Positions 55,105-64,000 of a stretch of DNA of 64,000 bases are shown piece by piece. Every line of letters begins with the position of its first letter. Position 1 is the stretch's first letter. The notes beneath the pieces were generated by a model, which was not told where the DNA came from, did not search any database, and was given only the letters and a program-made list of their open reading frames with translations. The stretch is from contig OX637801.1 in the NCBI GenBank assembly GCA_951802425.1, forward strand, positions 2,666,001-2,730,000, written 5' to 3'. The stretch comes from Clavaria fumosa. Taxonomy: Eukaryota; Basidiomycota; Agaricomycetes; Agaricales; Clavariaceae. Position numbers and translations under genes: made by a program.

Positions 55105-55899
55105 ATGCATGATCTGAGTTCGGTGTTGCAGACAATAGCGGTTGGAAATGTACACATGTGTATTCATGATGGATTCTATGATTCAACTGCCTCTGCCCTT
55201 CTTCAGCCAATTCGTTATTCATTGGATGATGCCCTTGCCTCGGAACTGCCAATGTCATCTCGAACACCGTCCATGACCTATTCAGCATCAACAGATTCCA
55301 ACTTCAGTTTGGGGAGTATGGAAATTGCTGCAAGTACCAATTCTCCATCTTCCCTTTGCTTGACAAAGCAGCTTAGAAAGGGTGCCATTGGGGAAACATG
55401 GAAAGGTGTAATCTCTCCCGCATCACGACCAAATGCCGTTCTGGATGTCGTAGCGAAAGTTGGTCGGATTGATGATGCTCATCAGTATCTTCTTCATGAA
55501 GCCAAGATCTACAGCATACTCAAAAACCGCAATGTTGATGGAGTTCCAAGTGTCATTGGGCTTTTTGATGACCTAGATGATGGAGTACCGATCCTTGTTA
55601 CTACCTATGCTGGTGAGGAGATAAACACTGTCAATAACTCACTCAGGTATGCTGCAATTTGATCATGTCATACTCATTTCACTTAGAAGTGTAGGGCACA
55701 GTTTCACAAGATTCTCCGGAGCTTGCATAAGGCAGGAATATGTCATGGGGATCTTAGGAAAGAGAACATGTGTTACTTGCATGGCAAAGCAAGTATCATT
55801 GATTTTAGCCATGCCTTTGTAGCATCCACAGATGCTGACTTTAGAAGAGCGGAGCAAAGGGAGGAGGAGCAAATTTTGGAAGATGTATTGGCTTGTTAG
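55105..55899 (+). CDS. Kinase-like protein, small (DFS in place of DFG)
   Basis: Exons 55105-55646 and 55695-55899, predicted 248 residues. The ATG follows the stop of the Crinkler-type gene with no gap, so the start is uncertain; the kinase part could be a separate gene or a former exon of its neighbour. After about 85 residues a Gly-rich loop-like KGAIGETWKG, VVAKVG (Lys), an alpha-C-like HEAKIYSIL, a hinge ILVTTYAG, then LHKAGICHGDLRKENMCY (catalytic loop HGD..N) and IIDFSHA are seen. The DFG Gly is Ser and the C-lobe ends about 30 residues after it, so it is shorter than a normal kinase. It is relatively CpG-poor. Similar HGD-type kinases accompany CRN N-termini in fungi. Confidence 0.65.
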
Positions 55900-56317
55900 C
55901 TGTGTTTACTATTATGAGTTTATGAGTTCTTTTCAGGTTTGTTGATGGACCACTATAGTATATTAAATGTTGGCATTTCAATTAGCCTTGTCTCATAAGA
56001 GGCATGTGTGTAGCCCCATTATAATGTGCCAAGTAAATTCCACCCAGACATGTTATGATGCCTTTGGGTGTTATGCTCATAACACTCCCTTTGTCAGGGT
56101 TGCTTAGGTAAGCCCATACTGAAACTGACAATAGCAACACTCAGCAAGCCCCAGTGTCACATGCTGCTAACCATGTTAACTGCATTATTCATATTGCCAG
56201 TCACACCAACCACTGCACCACCTGCAGGAACATAGTTCCCACACCACAGGGAAATCAGACCTGGCCCCACAGCCCACAGCTTTTTCCATGAGGGCATTTC
56301 TGCCTCCCTCTCCCCTG
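55900..56317. other. CpG-poor repeat-like DNA
   Basis: No gene. AT-rich, almost free of CpG, with short tracts such as CACCAACCACTGCACCACC. Probably remains of an older repeat beside the LTR fragment that starts at 56318. Confidence 0.4.
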
Positions 56318-56432
56318 TGTTAGGGCTTGTCCTGTCTTGCAAGTAATACCAAAGGTCAATTTGTTGGTGACTGAACATTTGAACTCACTGGGACCAATCA
56401 ACTGTTGAGTACAATCAAGAATACCTGGTCCC
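56318..56432 (-). repeat. Truncated L2-family LTR fragment
   Basis: Begins TGTTAGGGCTTGTCC and shares TTTGTTGGTGACTGA and GGGACCAATCAACTGTTGAG with 35946-36075 and with the reverse complement of 40140-40255. It is cut off by the G3 LTR at 56433. Confidence 0.8.
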
Positions 56433-57157
56433 TGTTATGACCCCATCCGCTTGCATAAGCACTATCCCCGCCCCGGACTCCGAGCTCCGTACCAACTCCG
56501 ATCCACTCCGCCGTAACTCCGTACGCCCCGCTCCGCATCTTCATCGGACTTTACTCCGCCGACCTTCGGACCATTCGGACTTCGTTCTAGAACCTTCTCC
56601 CTCCATCCCCTCATTCTGTTTACTATTGAGAGGATACCCTTGACCCATGGGAGTCGCTTTTGTTGTTGTTTCTTTGTTCCAAGAAAATTGCACAGGCACA
56701 AGTGGTGAAACTCTCCTAGTAATTTGATAAGTACATTGTTTCACATTACTCCTATACTCTGTCCTTGCAGTATAAGTTTCCACCTGTATCTCCCTGCTCC
56801 TCAGTTCGAATATTAACGTCTCTTGATCCTAAAAACATCTCTGAGCTTTCGTCCTCATCGTCCTCGACGTTCTCCACGTCATCCGATCAACTCCGACCAA
56901 CTCCGACGGACTCCGATCAACTTCGGAGTTTTGACTTGTGTTCTGATCCTCCCTTAGGTATTGTTCTTGTTTGATAAATAGGGACACGTATATACGCGGT
57001 GGCACAACACATACGTTGAGGCCGCAGTCCCATAAGTCTCTCTTCCTCGTGTTTACTTCTCCGTTTCTCCGATATCGGACTCTGACCAGACTCCGATAGA
57101 ATATCTCCACTCCGTTCTGCTAACCCCTTCGCCGCTAACCTTGTTAGGACCGTGACA
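56433..57157 (+). repeat. G3 5' LTR (725 bp)
   Basis: Starts TGTTATGACCCC and ends GGACCGTGACA. Nearly identical in reverse complement to 62558-63282. Contains a TATACGCGG region and dense ACTCCG hexamers. Confidence 0.92.
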
Positions 57158-57197
57158 GTATATTCGAACTTCAAACCTCGTATATACAAACTTAACA

Positions 57198-58373
57198 ATG
57201 CCTACTACACGTTCCGGTGCTCGACCTCCACCTCCTGTTGCCGACGACGTCGACATTCCAGAACCGGCCGACAATACTCCGACTCCAAGTGTGTCCGGAC
57301 CTCCGGACCACGACGAAGAGTCAGATCCCGCGGTCACTGACGACAACGACGAGCTAAATGAACCTCCGACACCTCGAGCAGAGCGCGAACCAACTCCGGC
57401 ACGCCTTCTTCAGCAAGTTATCAACGCCAACAAGCGCCCGGATACGGTAAAACCACGCGACCCCGACACATTCAATGGCTCGGATGCTAAGAAGTTGAAA
57501 AGCTTCTTGGTCCAATGCCAGTTAAACTTCCTTGATCGCCCAAGAGCGTTCAAGTCCGATTCTCATAAGGTACGCTATGTCCTTTCCTTTCTCTGAGGCT
57601 TCGCCTTGGAATGGTTCGAACCAATGATCCTGGATGGTGAAGACCATCCGGTTCTTTCGAACTATAAGATGTTTGTTGCTCAACTTACAGAGAACTTTGG
57701 TCCTTACGACGCGATCTGTGAGGCAGAGTTCGAACTCGAACGCCTCCGGATGCGCGAGGACCAGAAGTTGACGAAATATACCATTTCGTTCAACAGATTC
57801 GCATCCGTTGTCCATTGGGACGAGTACGTGTTGCAGCGGCAGTTCTACAAAGGACTTGCTAGCCGCATCAAGGACGAACTGGCCCGCGTTAACCGCGCGG
57901 ACACGCTCCGCGGACTCCGCGAGCAAGCCAGTGCGATCGATGGCTGTTATTGGGCTCGTCAGCAGGAGATCTCTCGGGACTCCGTTAAAGCTCCGACGCC
58001 TAACAACACCATAAAAAAGGAGACTTCGGATATTCCCAAGTCCCCGAGCACTTCCGGCGCTAATACCAAGTCTGAGAAACCCTCGGATAAGCGTCCGGTG
58101 AACTCCGGTTCGACTTCTGGGAACTCCGTTCCAAAGGTCGCTGAGGGCTCCGCTAACTCCGGTAGCTCCAGCGACACAAAGAAGGCCCATCTGGGTCAGG
58201 ATGGAAAACTGACCCCAGAGGAACGCCAACGGCGTTTTGATAATAATCTGTGCCTCTTCTGTGGAATAGCGGGCCACAAAGCCAACGAGTGTCGTAAGCG
58301 GACCTCGCGGGCCAGTGCCAGCGCTGCACGAATCACCTCCGAGGGAGATGACTCCATGCAAAAAAAAGATTGA
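57198..58373 (+). pseudogene. G3 gag with one in-frame TGA
   Basis: Reads from MPTTRSGARPPP through a capsid-like region (FNGSDAKKLKSFLVQCQLNF, then ALEWFEPM) to a CCHC knuckle CLFCGIAGHKANEC near the end, 391 codons. A TGA at 57594-57596 interrupts it between SFL and GFALEWF; CGA (Arg) is the likely ancestor, a single CpG transition. Unless the stop is read through, Gag is truncated at 132 residues. It ends at an A-rich stretch where pol overlaps in the -1 frame. Confidence 0.88.
58361..58367 (+). promoter_or_regulatory. Candidate -1 ribosomal frameshift site (A AAA AAA)
   Basis: In the gag frame the codons are CAA AAA AAA GAT TGA, so the heptamer is X XXY YYZ with all A, six bases before the gag stop. 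Pol lies in the -1 frame and is open through this point. A downstream pseudoknot could not be assessed by eye. Confidence 0.65.
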
Positions 58374-61300
58374 GCAGCCCAGAGAGCATAGTACGACTCT
58401 CCAGCTGCTCCGACTCTGATCGTACTGAACCGATACTCAATACCCTTTCCTTTCATCGTTCTCTTTCCCTTCTTGCCTCCTCTCCTTCTATTTCGTCTCC
58501 GTTCAAAGCTATGATAGACTCCGGCGCTGAACTTTGTTTCATTGATGCCAAATTTGCTTCTCGCTTCCGTCTTCCGAAAACTCCGGTGACCCCTCGGGAG
58601 GTCGTTTTTATTAACGGGACCACCTCCGTATGGGTTACCGAAGCGGTCTGGTTATCCATTCGGCTCTCCGCCATGGATCTGACCGACGTCTTGTGTGTAG
58701 TTACCGATCTTGATCCCTCTAGTGATGTGATCTTGGGAATGAATTGGCTGTTCCAAAACAACCCACTGGTTGACTGGATTACTGGCCAGATAAAGCCCAG
58801 ACCATCTACGAAAGAGGAGAAAACTCCGAAATCTGACCCGGAGGGTGCACCGGCCAGCACTCTCCACTCTGTCCCTCTGTCCACCTCTGTCCCTCTGTCT
58901 GTCTCCGCTCCGTGTACTCCGGTTCAAATGTCGTCTGCAGCAACTCTGAACCAGACCTGGACTCCGTCTCCATCTCTGCCTCTGTCTCCGTCTTTGACCC
59001 AGTCTCTGACCTTTCCGTCTACTCCGTCTCTCCAGGAGACACCCAAAGTTTCTTTTGTGAATGCTGCCGCATTCGTCACGGCTTGTGGACTTCGCGGGTC
59101 CCAAGTCTTTGGCATGACGTTGTCGAGCGAGTCCGCGCGCGCGGCCTCCGCTTCGTTCAACGTCCCCGACACCACCCCCCAGGACCTCCTCTCCGTTCCG
59201 GAGGAGTACAGGGACTTCCCAGATGTCTTCAGTAAAAAGAAGGCAGATACCCTTGCTCCGCATCGACCGTATGATTTAAAGATCAACCTGCTGGATGGCC
59301 AATCCCCTCCGCCAGGTGCGGTCTACTCTCTGTCGCAGTCCGAACTCAGTGAACTCCGCGAGTTTTTGGACGAGCACCTCCGCATTGGATTTATCCGTCC
59401 AAGCCGTTCTCCGCACGGAGCACCTGTGCTCTTTGTCCGGAAGAAGAACGGAACGCTCCGATTATGCGTTGATTTCCGTGGTCTCAATAAATTGACCAAA
59501 AAAGACCGTTATCCGCTCCCGCTGACTAAAGATCTTCTCGACGTTCCAGGAAAAGCCCGAATCTATACAAAACTCGACCTCCGACACGTGTATCACCTGG
59601 TCCGTATCGCTGAGGGTGACGAATGGAAGACCGCATTCCGCACCCGATACGGATCCTTTGAATGGTGTGTGATGCCTTTCGGGCTCACAAACGCGCCCGC
59701 CACATTCCAGCACTTTATGAACGACATATTCTCTGACCTTCTTGACACGTTCATGGTCGTCTACCTCGACGACATCCTAATTTACTCCGAGGATCCGAAA
59801 CAACACGTTGAGCACGTCCGAGAGGTACTCCGAAGGCTCTGGGAGCACGGTCTCTTCCTGAACCCGGCTAAGTGTGAATTTCACGCTGAAACCGTGGAGT
59901 ATCTCAGATTTGTTTTATCTCCGTCCGGACTTTCTATGGACACGGCTAAAGTGAAAACTATACAGGATTGGCCGACTCCGCGGAAGGTCAAGGATGTCCA
60001 GTCCTTCCTCGGGTTCGCCAATTTCTACCGCTGCTTCGTCCATGGCTATTCTGAGATCGTCGCTCCGATGAACCGCTTGATGCATAAAAACATCGAGTGG
60101 CAGTGGTCCGACGATTGCCAGTCCGCGTTTGACTATCTAAAAACCACGTTCTCCACAGCTCCGATCCTCTCGCACTTCATACCTGGAGCTCCGCTGATAG
60201 TCGAAACGGACGCCTCGGACTATGCTGTCGCCGCGATACTTTCTACGGTCGCCTCCGATGGTGAAGTCCATCCTATCGCTTTTCATTCCCGCACCCTAGG
60301 CGTCTCCGAACTGAACTATGACACCCACGATAAGGAACTCCTCGCTATATTTGAGGCATTTACCGCTTGGAGGCACTATCTCGAAGGTTCTGAAATTCTG
60401 GTCGACGTTGTTACCGACCACAAGAACCTAGAGTACTTCTCCACGGTCCGCCTGCTCACCCGGCATCAAGCCAGGTGGTCGGAGTTCCTTTCCCAGTTCA
60501 ATTTTGTGATCCGATTCCGCCCTGGGCGCCTCGGAATGAAACCCGATGCGTTGACTAGACGTTGGGACGTCTATCCCAAAGAGGGGGATAGCGACTATGC
60601 CCGCGTCAATCCGCAAAACCTCCGGCTGATGTTCTCCAGCGAACAATTGATATCGTCTCTCCGAGCTTCGTCGCTTTACGTACCCGCACTCCGCGCATCG
60701 TTTGTGATTGACGATCATCAACTCCGAGAGGACATCCGGTCTGGACTCTTGCTCGATCCTGTGATCGTCCCGATCCTAGAAGACCTCCGCTCGAACTCCG
60801 CGGACCCTAAGTGGTCCATGGACGACGACGGACTTCTCCACGAGCGCGGACGGATTTATGTACCGGACGTCAATGACCTCCGACTCTGCGTTTTATGTGC
60901 GAGACATGATCACCCGCTCGCCGGACATTTCGGTCGGACCAAGACTACGGCCTTGGTCTTCAGGGATTATACCTGGCCAAAACTCCGAGGGTTTGTATCG
61001 GACTTTTGCAAGTCTTGCACGACTTGTGGTAGGGCGAAAGCCCCTCGGCATAAGCCATATGGAACGCTCAAGCAGCTACCCATACCCGAGAAACCGTGGA
61101 ATTCCATTTCAATGGATTTCATCGAGCAACTCCCTGAGAGCTCCGGTTTTACCGCAATATTGGTGGTTGTTGATAGGTTTACGAAGCAGGGAATCTTCAT
61201 CCCGACGACCGACGAAGTGAACTCCGCGGAGTTGGCCCGTCTATTCGTATTCCACGTCTTCTCGAAACATGGAGTTCTGTCGCATGTCACCTCCGATCGC

Positions 61301-62191
61301 GGCTCCGAGTTCATTTCCCGTTTTTTTCGCTTGTTGGGTAAAGTCCTGGACATGACTTTACACTTCACCTCTGGATATCATCCGGAGGGCGACGGACAGA
61401 CAGAGCGGACTAACCAGACGTTGGAACAATACCTCCGTTGTTACTGCAATTACCAGCAGGACAACTGGTCGCAGCTTCTACCCCTCGCCGAGTTTGCCTA
61501 CAACAATGCCCCGAGCGCCACCACTGGGGTTTCTCCGTTCTTCGCGAACAAGGGTTATCATCTGAATATCTCGGTATTTCCCGAACGCGAAGTAACTTCG
61601 GTCCGTGCCCGAGAGCTCGCTGTAGACTTGGATCAGCTGCACCAAGAACTCTGTAACCAAATCGCCGAAGCGCAGAGTCGCTATCAGGGTCCGGCGGACA
61701 AACATCGGACTCCGGCACCAGAGTTTAAGGTCGGAAACCGAGTATACGTAAAGGCGAAGTTTTTCCGTACGACCAGACCCTCCAAAAAACTCTCCGACAA
61801 GTTCCTCGGACCTTTCAAAATCATCGGAGAGGCCGGTTCGCACTCCTTCGTACTCCGACTCCCCGAGGCCATGCGAGCCGTCCACCCCGTCTTCCACATT
61901 TCCATGCTGGAGCCAGTCACTCCGAATACAATTCCGAATCGTACCATCACCCCGCCTCCTCCGGTAGAGATCGATGGAGACTTAGAGCACGAAATCTCCG
62001 AAGTGCTCGACTCCAAGATCGACAAACGCTGCACCTGCAAACTCCTATACCTGGTGCGGTGGTCCGGATATGAAGGAACCGATGAGGAAACATCCTGGCT
62101 TCCCGCTACGGAACTTGTCCACGCCTCCGAGGCCGTTTCAGATTTCCACCAAGCTTATCCGAACAAGCCCGGACCTCTCAATACCCTCTAG
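58370..62191 (+). CDS. G3 pol: protease, RT, RNase H, integrase, chromodomain
   Basis: Open for about 1,273 codons; probably made as a Gag-Pol fusion by -1 frameshifting, so the first residues are not a true start. Order: aspartic protease (MIDSGAELCFIDAKF, residues about 46-60), reverse transcriptase (VYLDDILIYSED), RNase H (ETDASDYAVAA), integrase HHCC finger (H and H in HDHPLAGHF, C in CKSCTTCG) and the catalytic D,D,E (MDFIEQLP, SDRGSEF, ERTNQT), then a chromodomain (YLVRWSGYEGTDEETSW). All catalytic residues are present. Chromodomains tether Ty3-type integrases to heterochromatin marks. This is the only copy in the window with an undamaged pol. Confidence 0.95.
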   Translation: MSSPESIVRLSSCSDSDRTEPILNTLSFHRSLSLLASSPSISSPFKAMIDSGAELCFIDAKFASRFRLPKTPVTPREVVFINGTTSVWVTEAVWLSIRLSAMDLTDVLCVVTDLDPSSDVILGMNWLFQNNPLVDWITGQIKPRPSTKEEKTPKSDPEGAPASTLHSVPLSTSVPLSVSAPCTPVQMSSAATLNQTWTPSPSLPLSPSLTQSLTFPSTPSLQETPKVSFVNAAAFVTACGLRGSQVFGMTLSSESARAASASFNVPDTTPQDLLSVPEEYRDFPDVFSKKKADTLAPHRPYDLKINLLDGQSPPPGAVYSLSQSELSELREFLDEHLRIGFIRPSRSPHGAPVLFVRKKNGTLRLCVDFRGLNKLTKKDRYPLPLTKDLLDVPGKARIYTKLDLRHVYHLVRIAEGDEWKTAFRTRYGSFEWCVMPFGLTNAPATFQHFMNDIFSDLLDTFMVVYLDDILIYSEDPKQHVEHVREVLRRLWEHGLFLNPAKCEFHAETVEYLRFVLSPSGLSMDTAKVKTIQDWPTPRKVKDVQSFLGFANFYRCFVHGYSEIVAPMNRLMHKNIEWQWSDDCQSAFDYLKTTFSTAPILSHFIPGAPLIVETDASDYAVAAILSTVASDGEVHPIAFHSRTLGVSELNYDTHDKELLAIFEAFTAWRHYLEGSEILVDVVTDHKNLEYFSTVRLLTRHQARWSEFLSQFNFVIRFRPGRLGMKPDALTRRWDVYPKEGDSDYARVNPQNLRLMFSSEQLISSLRASSLYVPALRASFVIDDHQLREDIRSGLLLDPVIVPILEDLRSNSADPKWSMDDDGLLHERGRIYVPDVNDLRLCVLCARHDHPLAGHFGRTKTTALVFRDYTWPKLRGFVSDFCKSCTTCGRAKAPRHKPYGTLKQLPIPEKPWNSISMDFIEQLPESSGFTAILVVVDRFTKQGIFIPTTDEVNSAELARLFVFHVFSKHGVLSHVTSDRGSEFISRFFRLLGKVLDMTLHFTSGYHPEGDGQTERTNQTLEQYLRCYCNYQQDNWSQLLPLAEFAYNNAPSATTGVSPFFANKGYHLNISVFPEREVTSVRARELAVDLDQLHQELCNQIAEAQSRYQGPADKHRTPAPEFKVGNRVYVKAKFFRTTRPSKKLSDKFLGPFKIIGEAGSHSFVLRLPEAMRAVHPVFHISMLEPVTPNTIPNRTITPPPPVEIDGDLEHEISEVLDSKIDKRCTCKLLYLVRWSGYEGTDEETSWLPATELVHASEAVSDFHQAYPNKPGPLNTL

Positions 62192-62200
62192 ACCTTTCCC

Positions 62201-62345
62201 CGTTCACTCTGATACCCCGAAATTTCTCTTATGCTTCTATTTACGTACATTTTCCATTCAATCCAATTCCGTCTCTTTTCTCCGTTCACTCCGATACCCC
62301 AAAATCTCTCTTATACTTCTACTTACGTACATTTTCTGTTCTATA
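62201..62345 (+). repeat. Tandem duplication in G3 3' region
   Basis: Two copies, about 80 bases apart, of a segment containing CGTTCACTC-GATACCCC, TCTCTTAT-CTTCTA and TTACGTACATTTTC, with a few differences. Confidence 0.8.
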
Positions 62346-62557
62346 CTACTCCATCTCTCGCTTCTCCGTCTTCTCTAAAATAAAATAAAATAAAAAAATC
62401 TGTATTTCTGTCTCTCCGTCTCTCCGTCTCTCCGTCTCTTTCTCTGTTCCTGTCTCCAAAAACTCCGAAAACTCTAAAAAACCTCCTTTCTTCTTATTCC
62501 TTTTCTCCGTAAACTCCGAACCTTTGATTTTTTCTCCCAAGTCCGACTCCGAACCTC

Positions 62558-63282
62558 TGTCACGGTCCTAACAAGGTTAGCGGCGAAGGGGTTAGCGGAG
62601 CGGAGCGGAGATATTCTATCGGAGTCCGGTCGGAGTTCGATATCGGAGAAACGGAGAAGTAAACACGAGGAAGAGAGACTTATGGGACTGCAGCCTCAAC
62701 GTATGTGTTGTGCCACCGCGTATATACGTGTCCCTATTTATCAAACAAGAACAATACCTAAGGGAGGATCAGAACACAAGTCAAAACTCCGAAGTTGATC
62801 GGAGTCCGCCGGAGTTGGTCGGAGTTGATCGGATGACATGGAGAACGTCGAGGACGATGAGGACGAAAGCTCAGAGATGTTTTTAGGATCAAGAGACGTT
62901 AATATTCGAACTGAGGAGCAGGGAGATACAGGTGGAAACTTATACTGCAAGGACAGAGTATAGGAGTAATGTGAAACAATGTACTTATCAAATTACTAGG
63001 AGAGTTTCACCACTTGTGCCTGTGCAATTTTCTTGGAACAAAGAAACAACAACAAAAGTGACTCCCATGGGTCAAGGGTATCCTCTCAATAGTAAACAGA
63101 ATGAGGGGATGGAGGGAGAAGGTTCTAGAACGAAGTCCGAATGGTCCGAAGGTCGGCGGAGTAAAGTCCGATGAAGATGCGGAGTGGGGCGTACGGAGTT
63201 ACGGCGGAGCGGATCGGAGTTGGTACAGAGCTCGGAGTCCGGGGCGGGGATAGTGCTTATGCAAGCGGATGGGATCGTAACA
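62558..63282 (-). repeat. G4 3' LTR (inverted relative to G3 LTR)
   Basis: Reverse complement begins TGTTACGATCCCATCC and ends GTCCTAACAAGG...GTGACA; same length as the G3 LTR with few differences. Confidence 0.92.
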
Positions 63283-63514
63283 GTATCCCCCTCTTAGGGT
63301 CGAACCCCTGAGACCCTGTGGCCAAAGTCCGCGTGAACACGTGGCTCCCATATCAAGTTAGCACCGGAGTTTTGCGGCGCTTCGATCGGAGTCCGAAATT
63401 TTTTTTGGGGGTTAAAACGATTGTGTGCGTCACACTCCGCTTTTCTCTTCCTTAACTCATCACTCCCACCACTCGCCCCTAACACGGGCAATTCCTTTCA
63501 AAAAAAAACTTATC

Positions 63515-64000
63515 ATGTCCAACACGCAATCGACGCCCGGAGCCGGGCCCAGTCGCCCCTCCCGCCCTCACCCACGACCCGTCGTCGCCGCCCCCACGCA
63601 ACCTCGCGTGGTGGACGAGGACCCCGAGATCGCTGCCCTCACGAAGAAAATTAACGCGTTGAGGGAGAAAAGGGCGAGGGAGGCGGGAGGAGGAGGAGCG
63701 GAAAGCGAGGGAGGCAGCGGATAGGGTGCGGCGGGAGGAGCTGGAGAGGGCGAAGGCGGTGGAGGCGAAGCGGAGGGCGGCGGAGGTGGTGCGGGAGCAA
63801 GGGGTGGGGAGGAAACGGTCTCCGACACCGGAGACGGAGGCGGATCGCGCGGAGTGCGCGCGATGCCATAGGTTGGGGGTGGCCTGTGTGTGGCTGAGTG
63901 GGGGGCGGGGGACGGGGGACGGCCTGCAATGCCTGTGCGGGGGCGAAGCAGAAGTGCGGAGGAGGAGAGGCGGAGAGGCCGGAGCGGAAAAAGGTGAAGG
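63515..64000 (+). CDS. Cys-rich coiled-coil protein ORF, antisense inside G4, frameshifted and cut by window
   Basis: From ATG 63515: a Pro/Arg-rich leader (MSNTQSTPGAGPSRPSRP), then DEDPEIAALTKKINALREKR and a helical basic/acidic run. The initial frame stops at 63722-63724 in a GGA/GAG-rich tract, but the +1 frame continues AREAADRVRREELERAKAVE, then RAECARCHRLGVACVW and a CLCG near the edge. The joined protein would match a repeated Agaricomycete family with a coiled coil and paired CxxC clusters. The frame change is either a mutation, a sequencing slip in the purine tract, or an unseen intron. It lies on the strand opposite to G4. Confidence 0.55.

Larger units (their letters stand above)
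56433..62557 (+). mobile_element. Ty3 chromovirus copy G3, nearly intact, 3' end outside view
   Basis: 5' LTR 56433-57157, gag from 57198, pol to 62191, then about 365 bases of 3' sequence. No polypurine tract or direct 3' LTR of its own appears before 62558, where an inverted LTR of the same family begins. CpG is abundant and pol is uninterrupted, so the insertion is young. The sequence ACTCCG/CGGAGT is strikingly frequent throughout. Confidence 0.9.
62558..64000 (-). mobile_element. Ty3 copy G4, opposite orientation, runs off the window
   Basis: A 725-base LTR (62558-63282) of the G3 family in minus orientation, with a polypurine tract on its minus-strand upstream side (AAGAGGGGGATAC at 63283-63297). 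The PPT shows this is the 3' LTR of a minus-strand element whose body lies to the right. The LTR therefore need not be G3's own. The far end and target duplication are outside the window. Confidence 0.8.

Noticed and set aside
56433..63282. A single novel element with long terminal inverted repeats
   Set aside because: The polypurine tract outside the right LTR shows it is the 3' LTR of a separate minus-strand element, so nested insertion is simpler.
1..64000. CRISPR arrays, bacterial-type operons or rRNA genes
   Set aside because: Introns, transposon types and codon patterns are eukaryotic; regular repeats in the window are coding minisatellites or LTR pieces, and no spacer-repeat pattern or rRNA was seen.

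Overview
The window comes from a filamentous basidiomycete, most probably an Agaricomycete. The evidence is protein-coding genes split by many 48-75 nt GT-AG introns (two look like GC-AG), a fungal F-box/beta-propeller-like protein, an FMP52-type mitochondrial protein, a Crinkler-N-terminus protein, chromodomain-bearing Ty3 elements and hAT/pogo DNA transposons. I assembled the exon structures below by hand from reading-frame phase and splice signals; none has been checked by alignment or transcripts.

Left gene-rich block (1-17,700): arp2 (3' end cut by the window), a single-pass Ser/Thr-rich membrane protein, a tandem pair of intact FMP52/HTATIP2-like genes, a Pro/Ala-rich coiled-coil protein, an F-box protein and a UBA-zinc finger-UBX protein, the last two convergent.

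Central repeat block (about 17,700-41,000): almost free of CpG except for its youngest insertions. It holds a decayed PIF1/Helitron-type helicase, four hAT-like MITEs with 8-bp target duplications, and a nested stack. In the stack a pogo/Tc1-type element (TA target, 20,618-35,820) contains an old Ty3 element (21,939-35,311, TSD GGGAA). That element contains a younger Ty3 element in its 5' LTR, a 1.8-kb LTR-type insertion (TSD GTTGA) and a hAT MITE (TSD CCCTGAGC). Further right are a decayed Cys-rich coiled-coil gene and a broken TPR array split by a 1.9-kb LTR-type insertion (TSD CCAAC).

The outstanding gene (41,087-46,431, minus) encodes a predicted 1,594-residue protein: an N-terminal helical domain that looks like the MLKL N-terminal/HeLo-type bundle, a complete TKL-like kinase, a 14-residue spacer repeat and about 24 near-identical 42-residue TPRs. 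It has the layout of a death- or immune-signalling receptor with a kinase in place of an NB-ARC/NACHT ATPase.

Right block (46,700-64,000): an uncharacterised basic/Ser-rich protein, a ZNF511-like gene divergent from a KHDC4-like KH-domain gene, a Crinkler-N-terminus protein with RGG-like repeats followed by a kinase-like gene, then a nearly intact chromodomain Ty3 element with a candidate -1 frameshift site. An oppositely oriented relative begins at 62,558 and runs off the window; it appears to carry an antisense Cys-rich coiled-coil ORF just inside its 3' LTR.
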